Part shown: positions 31,095 to 43,697 of the stretch, piece by piece
Position numbering within the stretch: position 1 is the first letter of the stretch
Layout: the number at the start of each line of letters is the position of its first letter
Source of the DNA: Epiperipatus broadwayi
Taxonomy: Eukaryota > Onychophora > Udeonychophora > Euonychophora > Peripatidae
Assembly (NCBI GenBank): GCA_028023455.1
Contig: JAQFVV010013339.1
Coordinates: forward strand, 62,001 to 126,000
Direction of reading: 5' to 3'
DNA: 64,000 bases
Position numbers and translations under genes: made by a program
The notes under the pieces: generated by a model
Seen by the model: only the letters and a program-made list of their open reading frames with translations
Told to the model about the DNA's origin: nothing
The model's database searches: none

Positions 31095-34000
31095 ACGAAC
31101 ATGGATGGGCTGCTCACCAACATGCATTAGCCAGCATGGTGAGTTTATTGGCTTTTTACCTCTGAGTTTAAGATCAAGAAACACCATGGTCTTTCTTCTC
31201 AGTGCCTGATAAGGCAGAATGAATGTTTGTGTAAATGATAAATATTTTTCCCAATACATATATACAATTATGACAGACAAAAATAAAGCATGGCCCTTAT
31301 TCCCAGGAGGCTGTAAAATCACCAACCAAGGCAGCGGTTGGTGGCCGAAGGCAGAGGGTGCTAAGAATCCCCTGATTGCGGACCCAGGCTGCCATTTGAT
31401 GATGACTTTTTATTTAGGTACTTACAACTGCAGATCACTTTCAAGTGAAGGAAGATTGCAAGAATTAGAAGAAGAACTGTCTTATATTAAATGGGACATT
31501 ATTGGACTTTGTGAAGTTAGAAGAAAAGGTGAAGAAACAATTGATTTAAAAAGTGGACATATACTCTATTATAAAGGCACACATATTGGAAATACAAGTG
31601 GAGTAGGATTCATTATAAATAAAAAGTGGAAGAACAATATTGTGGAGATTGATGGTGTATCAGACAGAGTGGCAAGATTAGTTATACAACTTAATAGCAG
31701 ATACCAAATGCAGATAATTCAGGTTTATGCCCCAACAAGTTCTCATAGTGATGAAGTAGTAGAAGATTTTTATATGGATGTACAAAAGGCTTTTGATCAG
31801 AGTAAACAACATTTTAAAATTGTTATGGGAGACTTTAATGCTAGAATTGGTAGACAAATGAAAGATGAAATTGCTGTAGGTAATTTTGGTTATGGTAATA
31901 GAAATGAGAGAGGACATAGACTTGTGGAGTTTGCAGAAAAAGAAAAACTTTATATTATGAATTCATTTTTTGAGAAAAATGTTAAAAGGAAATGGACATG
32001 GAAACATCCAAATGAAGGTACAGCAGAATTGGATTATATTTTGACTAACAGAAAATACATATTTCAAGATTGTAATGTTCTTAATAAATTTAACACAGGA
32101 AGTGATCATCGATTAGTAAGGTGTAAGTTACGTGTTAATGTAAAACTATAGAGACAAAAATTATTAAGAAAAACAATATTTACAGTTGATATTCCTAATC
32201 TTCAGAAACATTCTAATGAATTTAAATTAGAAGTTACAAATAGGTTTCAAGTGTTAGGAGATTTTGAACATGATTCAGATTTGGATGAAATTAATATGAA
32301 AATAACTGATACACTTTTAAAAACTGCAACAAAGATAGCTGGTAGAAAAAAGCAGCAATTGACTAATAAAATTTCTACTGAGACTAGAGAATTTATGAAG
32401 AAAAGAAGGAATATGAAGATATACAAAAATGATGTATTAAAAAGAATTGAATATCTCAAATTTTGTAAAATGGTACGGAAAAGAATTGAAAATGATATAA
32501 GAAAGTATAACTGTGAAATAGCAAGGAAAACTGTAGAAGAAAATAAAAGTCTCAAGAATGTTAAACAACATTTTGGTATTGGTAGGAAATTTATATCTGC
32601 AATAAGAAAAAAAGATGGAATTATTACTAAAAAGAGAGATGACATCATGAAATTGGTAGAAGATTTTTATCAAGAATTATATAGTAATAAAGAACAAGTA
32701 CCTCCTGTATCTATTACATCTTCTGAATTGCCCAGAAATTTAAATGAAGAAGTGAGACATGCAATTAAATGTATGAAGAAAGGAAAGGCTCCAGGAAATG
32801 ATGGAATTATAATTGATATATTAAAAGAAGCAGGTGAAGAAATAGAAACAATTTTAGCAAAGTTATATACCAAATGTCTAAATGATAGAGATGTACCAGA
32901 AGATTGGAAGAATGCAGTAATAATATTAATATTTAAAAAAGGTGATAAAGAAGATATTAGAAATTACAGACCTATCAGCCTTTTATCAGTTTTATTTAAA
33001 ATTTTTACCAAGATAATTACAACTCGTCTACAGAGAACTTTGGATTTTCACCAACCAAGAGAACAAGCTGGATTTAAAAGTGGTTTTAGTACAATAGATC
33101 ATATCCAGGTATTGAGAGAAGTCATAGAGAGGACAAACGAATATGAGTTGTCATTATGTTTTGGATTTGTAGATTATGAAAAGGCATTCGAATCTATACA
33201 CATTTTTTCAGTGATTAAAGCATTGGATCATCAAGGTATAGATCCAGGATATTGTCATATTTTAAAGAATATTTATAAAAATGCAACAGCAACAATTAGA
33301 TTACATAATGATACTGGAAAAATCAACATTGAGAAAGGTGTAAGACAAGGTGACTCCATATCTCCAAAACGTTTTACAGCAGTGCTGCAAGAAGTATTTT
33401 GTGGATTAAAATGGGAAACTAAAGGAGTGAAAGTAAATGGACAGTATTTAAGTCATTTAGATTTTGCAGATGATGTAGTTGTTTTTGCAAATAATGCTTC
33501 AGAGCTGCAGGAAATGTTGCAGGAGTTAGCAGATGAAAGTAGAAAAGTAGGACTAAAGATAAATGTTAAAAAGACTAAAGTAATGTTTAATCGATTTGCT
33601 CAAAATATGAAAATAAAGATTGATTATGAAGAATTAGAAGAAGTTAACAGTTACAAATACCTTGGTCAGATTATTAATACAGATGGAAACATAATGGAGG
33701 AAATTAATCATAGAATTAAACTTGGTTGGAGTGCTTTTGGTAGAAATAACTTGATACTAAAAGGAAATATGCCTATGTGTTTGAAAAGGATGGTTTTTAA
33801 CAAATGTGTTTTGCCAGTTCTTACTTATGGATGTGAGACTTGGACACTTAATAGAAGAGCAATACAGAGACTTCAGACCACTCAAAGGAGTATGGAGAGA
33901 TGTATGTTGGGAGTAACAAGAAGAGATCGAAAACGCAATGTATGGATAAGACAACAAACAGGTGTTACTGACCTTATTGAAAAAATTAAAAGATTGAAAT

Positions 34001-34231
34001 GGAGTTGGGCTGGACATATTGCTAGAAGAGATGATAATAGATGGACAATTGAAATTTTAAACTGGATTCCAAGAGATTGTAAAAGACCCAGAAAGAGACC
34101 ACATGTGAGATGGATGGATGAAATAAGAAAATGTGCAGGGGTGTTGTGGAGAAGAGAAGCTAAAGATCGGAGAAGATGGATTAAACTTGGAGAGACCTTC
34201 ATCCTGCAGTGGATTGATAATGGTTTGATGA
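31095..34231 (+). mobile_element. Near-full-length RTE-type LINE
   Basis: 5' UTR-like GC-richer sequence (about 31,095-31,390), one long coding region and a TTGATGA-type tail near 34,222-34,231. The 3' end matches the truncated copies at 5,911-6,122 and 46,829-47,036. No poly(A), as expected for RTE. I could not find the target duplication, so both ends are approximate. Confidence 0.85.
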
Positions 34232-34248
34232 TATATAAATATCAATGA
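31219..34248 (+). pseudogene. RTE endonuclease-reverse transcriptase with one in-frame stop
   Basis: Two open stretches (31,219-32,151 and 32,251-34,248) are in the same frame, with open sequence between them apart from a single TAG at 32,149-32,151. The endonuclease part shows GTYNCRSL, LCEVRRKGEE, YAPT, MGDFNARIG and SDHRLV, i.e. all APE catalytic positions. The RT part shows NYRPISLL, FVDYEKAF (motif A Asp), VRQGDSISP and FADD at 33,463-33,474, followed by a thumb and an R/K-rich RWMDEI tail. The family's own stop is probably near 34,230; one extra T there adds about five codons before the TGA at 34,246. The start at 31,219 is uncertain; endonuclease homology begins near 31,395. One nonsense codon should block full-length protein, but the copy is otherwise young. 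It is related to the proteins annotated as craniofacial development protein 2-like/RT in many invertebrates. Confidence 0.88.
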
Positions 34249-34249
34249 T

Positions 34250-36136
34250 TGTTGATTCCATCTCTCACCTTCACAACATCACATAATTCCTTTCTATTTC
34301 CAGTCTCACCTTTTCCTAGCATGTATGTTGGTTTTAACTTTCTTCAACATTGCTATTCCATACTATTTTAAACCCTTTTCCATTTCATTTTCTATTGTAC
34401 AATGTTGCCTTATTCTTTTCAAGGTTAAAGTTTATTCTCATATTTCCATCATATATGAAGCTGAATGGATGTGGTAGAGTTAATTGCAAAATGTAGTTTA
34501 AATGTAACCATATGATGATTTGAATAGGCCATACTTGCAGCCAATTGTAACTGATATCAAGTGGATAAAATGATGGCCTACTGACAGTGATAAATTATGA
34601 GCATAATGAAAGATATTACTGATAATGTTAATGCTACAACAGTAATATTAATGCTCATCATAGAGATGGCTAGAATATTTGTTAGTTTAGGTTTGAAGAC
34701 TCATATCATAGCCACTAGCAATCAATATTTGCATTTATACCTTTTAGTAAACATCCTGTTAGCCCTAAATCACAGCTTTGGGGTTTCTGAAACTTATTTG
34801 CAATGTTGCACTACTCGACTAACTTCATGTAATGCCTAAATCGAAGATGCATAAAGCAATAATGTGTATAGCAATACTTTTTTCCTGATAATAGTAACAT
34901 GTAAAATATCTCTATATTCTTTTAAACAATGGATGGTACAACATTTGTCAAGGCATCTGCAGTATATAATAACAGTTTACATGAATTTTTTATGAATTAG
35001 ATAAACACACACAAAACATATTTTTATTATCCAGATGCTCAATCAAGGTTTCAATTACATATTTGAATAACGATAATAACATGTATTCAATTCTTTAATT
35101 GGAGTTTAGATAATAAAATAAAAGAAGTATAATATAAATGCATTATACTTTAGGCAAACAGACAATATTTAGAGTGAGGGGTTTAGTATAAATGAAGAGT
35201 GATATATATTAATGTTTAACCAACTATGAGAAAATATATTTATATTATAATGAAATAGTCACTTTAGTTTTATTCATTTTCTGTCAGCAAAAAGTGGTTA
35301 TATAAAAATAAAACTGACACTTGAATCATTCTGATGTAACAATCTTCGAGATTGTTTCTTATTTCCCATTGGCCAGCAGTTATATGAGTATCAATCCAGT
35401 TATTCATATACATTTTTTTGACTGGATTGTAAATGAATAATTCAATCTATGTGATTTTTTTAACAGTTGTTGAGTTTACAGATTAACAAAATAGAGCACA
35501 CTTTTACTTTGTACAAATATCAGATATTTCCAGTAATTGGTTTTGTGATTGATTTATGAATTTATCATACTTTGGTTTGGTCATTATCAGGCATCAGTAT
35601 AGCTTTATTTCTCTTTTGGGTAACTTACGTAGGTAAAGATAGCACTGAGCCAGGGCAGTCAGGTTTTTGTTATGCTAGTTAGCTTTTTGCTTAAAAACTA
35701 GACATTGCCATTTCTTTCTTCAGTTAGTAACAACACTGGACAAAGATGGATTACTGGACCTTTTAGCACTTCATTGTAATAAAATTTAAATCATATAAAC
35801 ATGAAGCCATTGCATATTTAAATAGTAACAATATTATAATATTCCAACATTTTTGCATGTAGATAAACTGTCTGATGATGGTCTTCACAGAAAATTTCTA
35901 GTTCACTTTTCTGCCAACAGAGGTATTCAACTGTGAATTTACAGCCAAGCATTTTTATGTTATCAAGTGTTTTTGAACAATAATTGAAGCACCTCTATTC
36001 AAACATTATCTTGATCCCATTTTAATATTGGGTTTATTGAACATCAGCTTAGCTAACCCCCTCAACAGGCTGCTAATATTGTTATTAACAGCTGGTGATT
36101 CATAATTGGAAACAAAAGAAAACAATATAAAAATAT
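34250..36136. other. AT-rich DNA, nothing recognised
   Basis: Small open stretches (for example 34,597-34,839) have no domain or codon bias that I can see. Confidence 0.4.
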
Positions 36137-36315
36137 TTCATAAATACAATTTGTCCAAACTGCTTCAAACACTTTTTAGCAACAGTCTTTATTTGTACAT
36201 ATATAAACACCTATGTTTTTTTTTAAATCAAAATGAACTTGCTCTGAAGAAGACTGCAGGTCAGTCAAAACGTAGGTGTTATGTTTGAAGTGGTTTGGAT
36301 AAATTGTATTTATAG
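36137..36315 (+). repeat. Long hairpin with hammerhead-like motif in the loop (2)
   Basis: About 38-bp arms (36,137-36,174 and 36,274-36,315; cataaatacaatttgtccaa against its inverse) enclose CUGAAGA-A-GACUG-CAGGU-CAGUC-A-AAAC at 36,244-36,270. Same loop family as at 27,249 but with AAAA where GAAA is expected. An extra 9-bp helix (ACACCTATG with CGTAGGTGT) lies inside. Probably a remnant of Penelope-like terminal repeats. Confidence 0.45.
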
Positions 36316-39048
36316 GATATTATGGCAAAAATAAAGAAAAGTGTGATTTTGGTAATATTTATAAAAATATTTCCTTATTTAATAATACAAATTCATTTCA
36401 GAATTCTGCTTTTATACAATTAAAATCTACATTCTTAAATTTTATTTTCGAGTTAATAACAATAATAATGTTATTTCAAATTGGTTTTCCTTGTTTTCAA
36501 ATGATTGAGTTTATAATTAGTTTAGCAAAACTTTTTTTTATTTTATTTTACATAAATATTTGTTTGAAGAGAAATCCTATGATTTATATGTACATTATCA
36601 GAAAAAAACTTAACCTTTTATAAGTGTTAGAATTAATAAGTGTTATTATTTATGCTCACATTGGATGCTCATGTTTTATGCTTATAAGTGGTTATGCATT
36701 GCTACAATATTTTAATTTTAAGTGTGATCAATAAAAAAATTAAAACTAATAACATTTAGTTGTTTTTATTCACCTCTTCTAATCGAGTGGATCTTGAAAA
36801 ATTATCATTTCTGAAAGTGGCTTAGCCTAGAAAGGGTTGGGATAGGCATTTCCAAGTTTGAACAAGTAAAATAATGTCATTATTATTGTTTTAAGACAAA
36901 AGCCATACTCATTTGAATTGCAGTTTGTTTTCCTGAATTTATTTAGTAAATTTGTTTTAATCATGTATAATAATATTACAAAAGCATATTAATTTTAAAA
37001 TGTTACATGATTATTTTTTTAATAAACTTATAAAATTATTAGAAGAAAGTATTTTTGGATTTTTGTTTATTTTTAAATATGAAATATAATATTAATTAAT
37101 AATTAACAGTAAAAAAATCAATATTGCATACACATGCTTTCAATATATATTTGTATAATTTTCCGAATGTATATGTATATAAGGGAGGAAGATAATCCTC
37201 AACATATTTTAAACATTCTCCAAGTGCACATGTAATAATGCAAGACCCAAAACAATCAGGCACACAAAAACAATAACTTTTCTGAGCTTATCTAGATTTC
37301 ATTTGCTAATTTTGATGACTAATTAATGGTTACCTATTTTTCTCAAAATTTCTAATAATAAATGTTTTGCAATTTAGTTAAAAGCTTACTACATAGAATC
37401 AAGTAGGAGGTGAAAATTTTCAAGAATGTAAAGATCAAATGATTACTAATAAATATTATCTTAAAATATGTTGTTTTAGAAAGACAAATTTGATATATTT
37501 CTGATATTGTAAGAAAAAATTTAAGACATAATGATGATTTTTAGTTTAAACTGAGATATGTTTGTGTTGAAGGAGGAAGGATCACAGATAGTTGTAGAAA
37601 ATGCTGAAGGTGAAGGTTTTAAGATTGTAATAATTATCAGTATTTATTTGATTTGTTGAAGATAATATGGCCATCATTATATGAATGTTCTGTGTATTTA
37701 AGTGAAAGTATGTGTTAATTTAGATGTATATGAATACTAATGTAGATTACAATTTATAGAAAAGGTACAACTTTCTGAGAATTGATTTATAGCAATTTAT
37801 TTTTATTACCAATTTCTGTTTTTGTCTTTTAATTTTTAAAATTATTCATGAGATTAACTTTTTCTGTCTTTATGTATGTAAATATTCTAGATAATATTTC
37901 AGTCAAAACTGTAAAGAAGTTGTATTTTAAATAATCTGGGAGAAGTTCCTACTTTTAATAATTGGAAATTAGATCTATTTTAACCAGTCGCAGAGCATTA
38001 AATAAAAAACTCAGTTGTTTTATGAAATCAGTCATCTAACAAAATTATTTATTTAAAGCATGATTTAATATTCATTGAATTGAGCAATCTATCTTTGCTA
38101 ACAAATGTTCTATCATCTCATCTATTATAATGCAAACCAATATGTTTAATATTGATATGTTTTTTATTTTATTTTGTATAGGTTCAAGACACTGGAAAAC
38201 AACTCATTTTGAAAATAAATTTATATTTGAAGATAAGTATATTATAAAATGGTTACCATCAAATATTTATACTTCAAACAATAAGATATTGATCATTAGT
38301 AAAAATCAAAAATTTTCCAATAAGTATATTTAACAAAATAAAATGATTTTATATTAGCTGTGTAATTTATTATTTGTATCAAATTACAAATTTATAATAT
38401 TGGAAATGCAATTATTAGAAAGGATTGGATATTTACATAAAAGTTTATCTTTTTATTTAATATTATGATAGTGGAATAACAACAGGATTTTAGAAATACA
38501 CATTCTGTGGATTTTTCCAGTTAAGATTTGTTGGAATCATTATAGAATATATAATGTATTGTAAAATGGCACTGACTATATATAGTGAAATAATCTAAGA
38601 ATAGTAAACAGTTTATAAGCAATCTTGCTTTAAAAACAACAATAGCAGGTCACTTGTGCTATTAAGATTTTGATAGTTATCAAGTATATTTGAAATGGTG
38701 TACTTTATTTGTTGTATAAATATACATTATTAAATAATGTAAAATTTGTAGAAAAACTTTGAATGTTTAATGAATCATATACTAAATTATATATCGGGTA
38801 TTAAAAAGAATTTTTACTGTCCATTATTTGAAAAAGTGCCATCACTTTAGTGTCATAATATGTATGATTATAAAGATTATCAAAATGATTCAGAAATGTA
38901 AAAAATTGTTTTATGCCATTAGAAGTTTATTAAAAATGAAAAAATCCATAAAAGGAAAATATTGTTATTAAGTGTACAACTTTTGTGACAAAACTAGTTT
39001 TAAAATAACATGGATAAAAAAATTTTCCTCACCTCCACTTATTGTGAA
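36316..39048. other. AT-rich DNA, nothing recognised
   Basis: No supported ORF or repeat on either strand. Confidence 0.4.
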
Positions 39049-40669
39049 TTTAGTATTTTTAAAAGCAGTTTAAAAAGTCATGATAAAAAACAAACGGGAG
39101 AAGGATTTAAACGCATTTTAAATGAATTTAAAACTGATGGATAAATTTTATTACAATATGAAAGGGAACAGGACAAAAGTAAGTGAACTTAGTGTGCCTA
39201 TAATCTCAAGATTGTTTAAAAATTCACAGAAAAAGTAATATGGGAGAAAAACCATTTAAGTGCACTTTCTGTGAATGTAAAACTTGTCAGAAAAGTTTTT
39301 ATTAGAACATGAAAGGAACCATACAGAAGAAAAGCCATTTGAGTGGAATTGTGTGAATATAAGACAATTCAAAAAGAGTATTTATTACAACATGAAAGTA
39401 CACAGAAGAAAAAACATTGAAGTGCACATTGTGTGAATATAGGACTTTCCTAATTATTATGACACAAAATGAAACATACAGGAGAAAAACCATTTAACTG
39501 CACTTTATGTGACTACAAGGCTGTTAAAAAAAGTTCCTTATTAGAACATGAAAGAAGTCATGCAGGGGAACAACCGTTTGAGTGCCCTTTCTGTGAATAT
39601 AGGACATTGCGGAAAAGTAATTTACTACAACATGAAAAAAAACATACAGGAAAAAAAACATTGAAGTGCTTATTGTGTGAATTTAAGACTTTCCATAAAA
39701 GTGATTTATTACCACATGAAACAAAACATACAGGACAGAAACCATTTACATGCTCTATGTGTGAATATAGGATTTCTAGTACAGGAGAAAAACCACTCGA
39801 GTGCGCTTTGTGTGAATATAAAACTTTGTGGAAAAGTTCTCTAAAATTACATGAAAGAAAACATACAGGAGAAAAACCATTTATGTGCTCACTGTGTGAG
39901 TATAAGACTGCACGAAAATATTGTCTATTAAGGCATCAAAGGAAACATACAGGAAAGCAACCATTTAAGTGCATTATATGTGAGTATAAGACTACTCAAG
40001 AAGGTGATTTATTACTACATCAAATGAAACATACAGAAGAACAACCATTTAAGTGTACTATATGTGAGTATAAGACTACTCAAAAAGGTCATTTATTACT
40101 ACATCAAAGGAAACATATAAGAGACCAACCATTTAATTGCACTGCACGAAGGCAATGTATTGGAGAAAACCCATTTATGTGCACTGTCTGTAAATATAGG
40201 ACATATCTGAAAAATGATTTACTAAAAAGCATGAAATGATGCATACAAGGGAAATATTATTTAAGTGTTGTTGTGTGAATGTAAGACTTGTCCAGAAGAT
40301 TGTCTATTTAGACATGAAAGAAAACATACAGGAGATAAACCATATAAAGGTAATTTGTGTGAATATAAGACTTATAATAGAAATTTAAGAAAAGAAAGTA
40401 CTACTAGAGTCAAAACATGTCAGTCGATCTGTGAATTTAAGACTTCTGATAAAGAATATTTAATAAGTAATGAAATAAGACACAGTGCAGTAGAAACATT
40501 TAACACACAAAGATCTGGAAAACTCCAGGTAGAAGAACTATTCAACAAAGATGTATTTAAATGCCGATTGTGTGATTATAAAACAATTATTAAAATAGAT
40601 TGGGAAAATCATGAAAATGATCATTTTACTGGTCATGAGATTTTAACGATTGTTATTTTATTTACTTAA
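39049..40669 (+). pseudogene. C2H2 zinc-finger gene, decayed
   Basis: From about 39,049 the plus strand shows broken fingers in all frames. A 256-codon open segment (39,469-40,239) holds about seven intact C-X2-C-X12-H-X3-H fingers (C-EYKT type, linkers TG-KPF) plus two fingers cut short by in-frame deletions. A frameshift near 40,225 moves the reading to 40,265-40,669, which ends in one clean finger CRLCDYKT...WENHENDH and a hydrophobic tail. The last about 37 residues match the end of the zinc-finger protein at 58.8 kb, so the two are paralogues. An intact relative would be a DNA-binding transcription factor in the nucleus. Several upstream frameshifts make this a pseudogene. Confidence 0.8.
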
Positions 40670-43197
40670 GAGTTCCAGATTTTTTTATGATGAATAATTT
40701 GGCTGCTAAAATTTGCATAAATCTTCAGTTCCAAAAATGAATTGCCTTTTTGCATATCAGAACCATGATTCTGTAGTCTATTTTACATAAAAAATATCTC
40801 AAGGGTCTAAAACAAGCAGAAGGTTTATAGTACGACTAAAATTGCTTTTACTATATAGTGCAACCATTAACAATATATTAAGATCTCACTGGTTTATGAT
40901 GTACTTTTAACATTGTTTAAGAGGATTTCATCAGTTAATATATATAAAAATGTAGAACTATATCTTTGTAAATCAACGTGCAATTTTTTTATTTTCCAAA
41001 CATTTTATATGGAAGAATTTTAACCTCATTTGAATTATGGATAATTTTTCAGCACAGGGATGGTTAAATACACAACAAATGATTATTGATGAAAACCTAA
41101 AATAAATTGTGTTAAGTAAATAACAATTGAAAGATTCTATTGTGGAACAAATTCCAGTACTTCATAACAATTGTAGAATGGATCTATGTGGAGAAATGTA
41201 AAGCAGAAGGAAAATATTTGTGCATAAACTAAAATAAATTTTTAAAAAAACTATTTAAATATCTATAAACTTTTAATTATGAACGAAAATGCTACCTATA
41301 TTCATTATAAAAGGAATTATGATAAAGAAATCTTTTACTAACATTTTTTGTATTACTTAGTTTATTGAAAATAACCAATAAATCTATTTTACAAAATCTA
41401 AAACAAGAATTATTTTATAAATCAAAACAAAAGAATACAAAACTTGTTTATAGCAATAATCATTTTCAATTTAAAGCCAGATTACTTATCTGTTTTACTA
41501 ACTTCAGTATTGGTGAAGAATCAAACATTGTCAGAATCAAAAATGAGTCCCTAAAGTAATATTTCATTTGATAATGCTATAGAATTCAAGATTATTATGA
41601 ATTATTGTCCAATTTTGTCATTGTATATATACCCCACATAAAAAATTAAATATTTTTGTAGTATAAAAATTTTACTTAAAAACAAAAAAATGATTTAAAG
41701 TAATACTTATATACATTTTTAAAACTATTTATTTACATGTAAATTCGAAATTACTACTGTTTATATGTGCTAATATTCTGTTCTATTCCCATCATCTATC
41801 ATTAAATGTTGACCGTCTTTTTGAAATATAAACAACCATTTGTAATAACTCACAAGTTAGATAAGGCAGGTTGTGCTACACAGATCAGTAGAAAACACAG
41901 AAAACATGTTGGCTACTAAGTTCTGTGTTATTATTAACAGTTGTTTTTATTTGGCGGAGTTTGAAATTTTCTAGACATTAAACATTTAATGATAGATAAA
42001 TGATGAAAATAGTCCAACATATTATGACATCTAAAATACTATATCACAAACCTTCAGGCAAATATTAATAATTGTTTTTTTTTTTTTATAAAACCTCTTA
42101 AATAATATCTATTTTCATTTTTCAGTCTGCTATTTCCATAACTATTAAAGACAGATGAATACTTGATCAAATTTCTTGCATTATTTTTTTTGGAAGATAT
42201 CTAAAGCAGTTGTTAAAGTGTTCCAATTATTCCCAGGTTTTTTTAATCAATTATATATATTTTATTGCTCATATTGTTTTTATGATTTGTAGCAAAAACA
42301 TTGCATTATGTTTGCATTTTTTTAATATTTTTCTTTTTAAACTTATAATATATGTAGGGTGAAATACTTCTGTTGTTAAAAGCTTAAATACTTTATGTTC
42401 CAAATTAGTCCTTTTCAACTTTTATTTAGCTTATATAATGAAGCAGTCGATCTTAGCCCAAGATCGAGCTTCACTATTCTACTACTTAACCTATATTTCA
42501 CCCTGCTCCTTTTGTCATATGTATATAAGTTATATGTGTATTTCTGAGAAGCGTCCATAAGATTTATAAATATAAATCTTGAATAAAATTTTTTTTTAAT
42601 TATTTGAATATTAATGTCTCTAGATGTGACTCAGATATATACATATATTACAGGAGCATATATATATAATTAAAAATGTTAAATACTGTAAATAATTTTG
42701 TGTCTTTTAAAATTATATTTTTTTACTTATATTTTTAATACTTTGTAATTATTTTTCTTCATATAATTACACCAAAATTCAAGATGGAAGATGCAGCTAT
42801 TAACTGTCCAGAGAGGGGACATGAGTTTGTTTCATGGTTTTAAAAGGAGTTTTTAAATCAAAGTTAATGGAAGTAAAATTTAAAACAAAGTTAATTGATT
42901 TTAAGTTAGCTGTTAACATTTTTATTAAATCAATTTCCAATCTGGAAATTGATTTGAATTTATTTTTGGACAGTTATCTAGCGATTGCATCTCCAATGAC
43001 AATAGAGAAAATATTTCTGTAGATTCAGGATTCCAATTGAGTTAAGAAGTTCGATTAAAAACATTCTTTAAATAAATTAAAACTTGTATAAATAGGGTTT
43101 AAAATCTATTGTGTCAGAGTTTGGTCAATAGTTGCTAACCGACTTCTCATCCTTTTGATTTTTGAAATGGTTTTTGAGTAGGGGGACCTAAGCTGCC
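40670..43197. other. AT-rich DNA up to the assembly gap
   Basis: Nothing coding is recognised. Contains the perfect hairpin at 42,927-42,955 and a smaller one, CGATCTT-AGCCC-AAGATCG, at about 42,448-42,466. Confidence 0.45.
42927..42955. repeat. 13-bp perfect palindrome, 3-nt loop
   Basis: aaatcaatttcca and its exact inverse tggaaattgattt are separated by atc. No T tract or gene end makes it a terminator; function unknown. Confidence 0.7.
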
Positions 43198-43697
43198 NNN
43201 NNNNNNNNNNNNNNNNNNNNNNNNNNNNNNNNNNNNNNNNNNNNNNNNNNNNNNNNNNNNNNNNNNNNNNNNNNNNNNNNNNNNNNNNNNNNNNNNNNNN
43301 NNNNNNNNNNNNNNNNNNNNNNNNNNNNNNNNNNNNNNNNNNNNNNNNNNNNNNNNNNNNNNNNNNNNNNNNNNNNNNNNNNNNNNNNNNNNNNNNNNNN
43401 NNNNNNNNNNNNNNNNNNNNNNNNNNNNNNNNNNNNNNNNNNNNNNNNNNNNNNNNNNNNNNNNNNNNNNNNNNNNNNNNNNNNNNNNNNNNNNNNNNNN
43501 NNNNNNNNNNNNNNNNNNNNNNNNNNNNNNNNNNNNNNNNNNNNNNNNNNNNNNNNNNNNNNNNNNNNNNNNNNNNNNNNNNNNNNNNNNNNNNNNNNNN
43601 NNNNNNNNNNNNNNNNNNNNNNNNNNNNNNNNNNNNNNNNNNNNNNNNNNNNNNNNNNNNNNNNNNNNNNNNNNNNNNNNNNNNNNNNNNNNNNNNN
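43198..43697. other. Assembly gap (500 N)
   Basis: Exactly 500 N, probably a placeholder for a gap of unknown size. The right arm of the inverted repeat begins at the first base after it. Confidence 0.99.

Noticed and set aside
35871-35906. CUGAUGAUGGUC...GAAAAUUUC as another hammerhead
   Set aside because: The core strings are present, but stem II is at most two pairs and stem I does not form, so chance in AT-rich DNA is likely.
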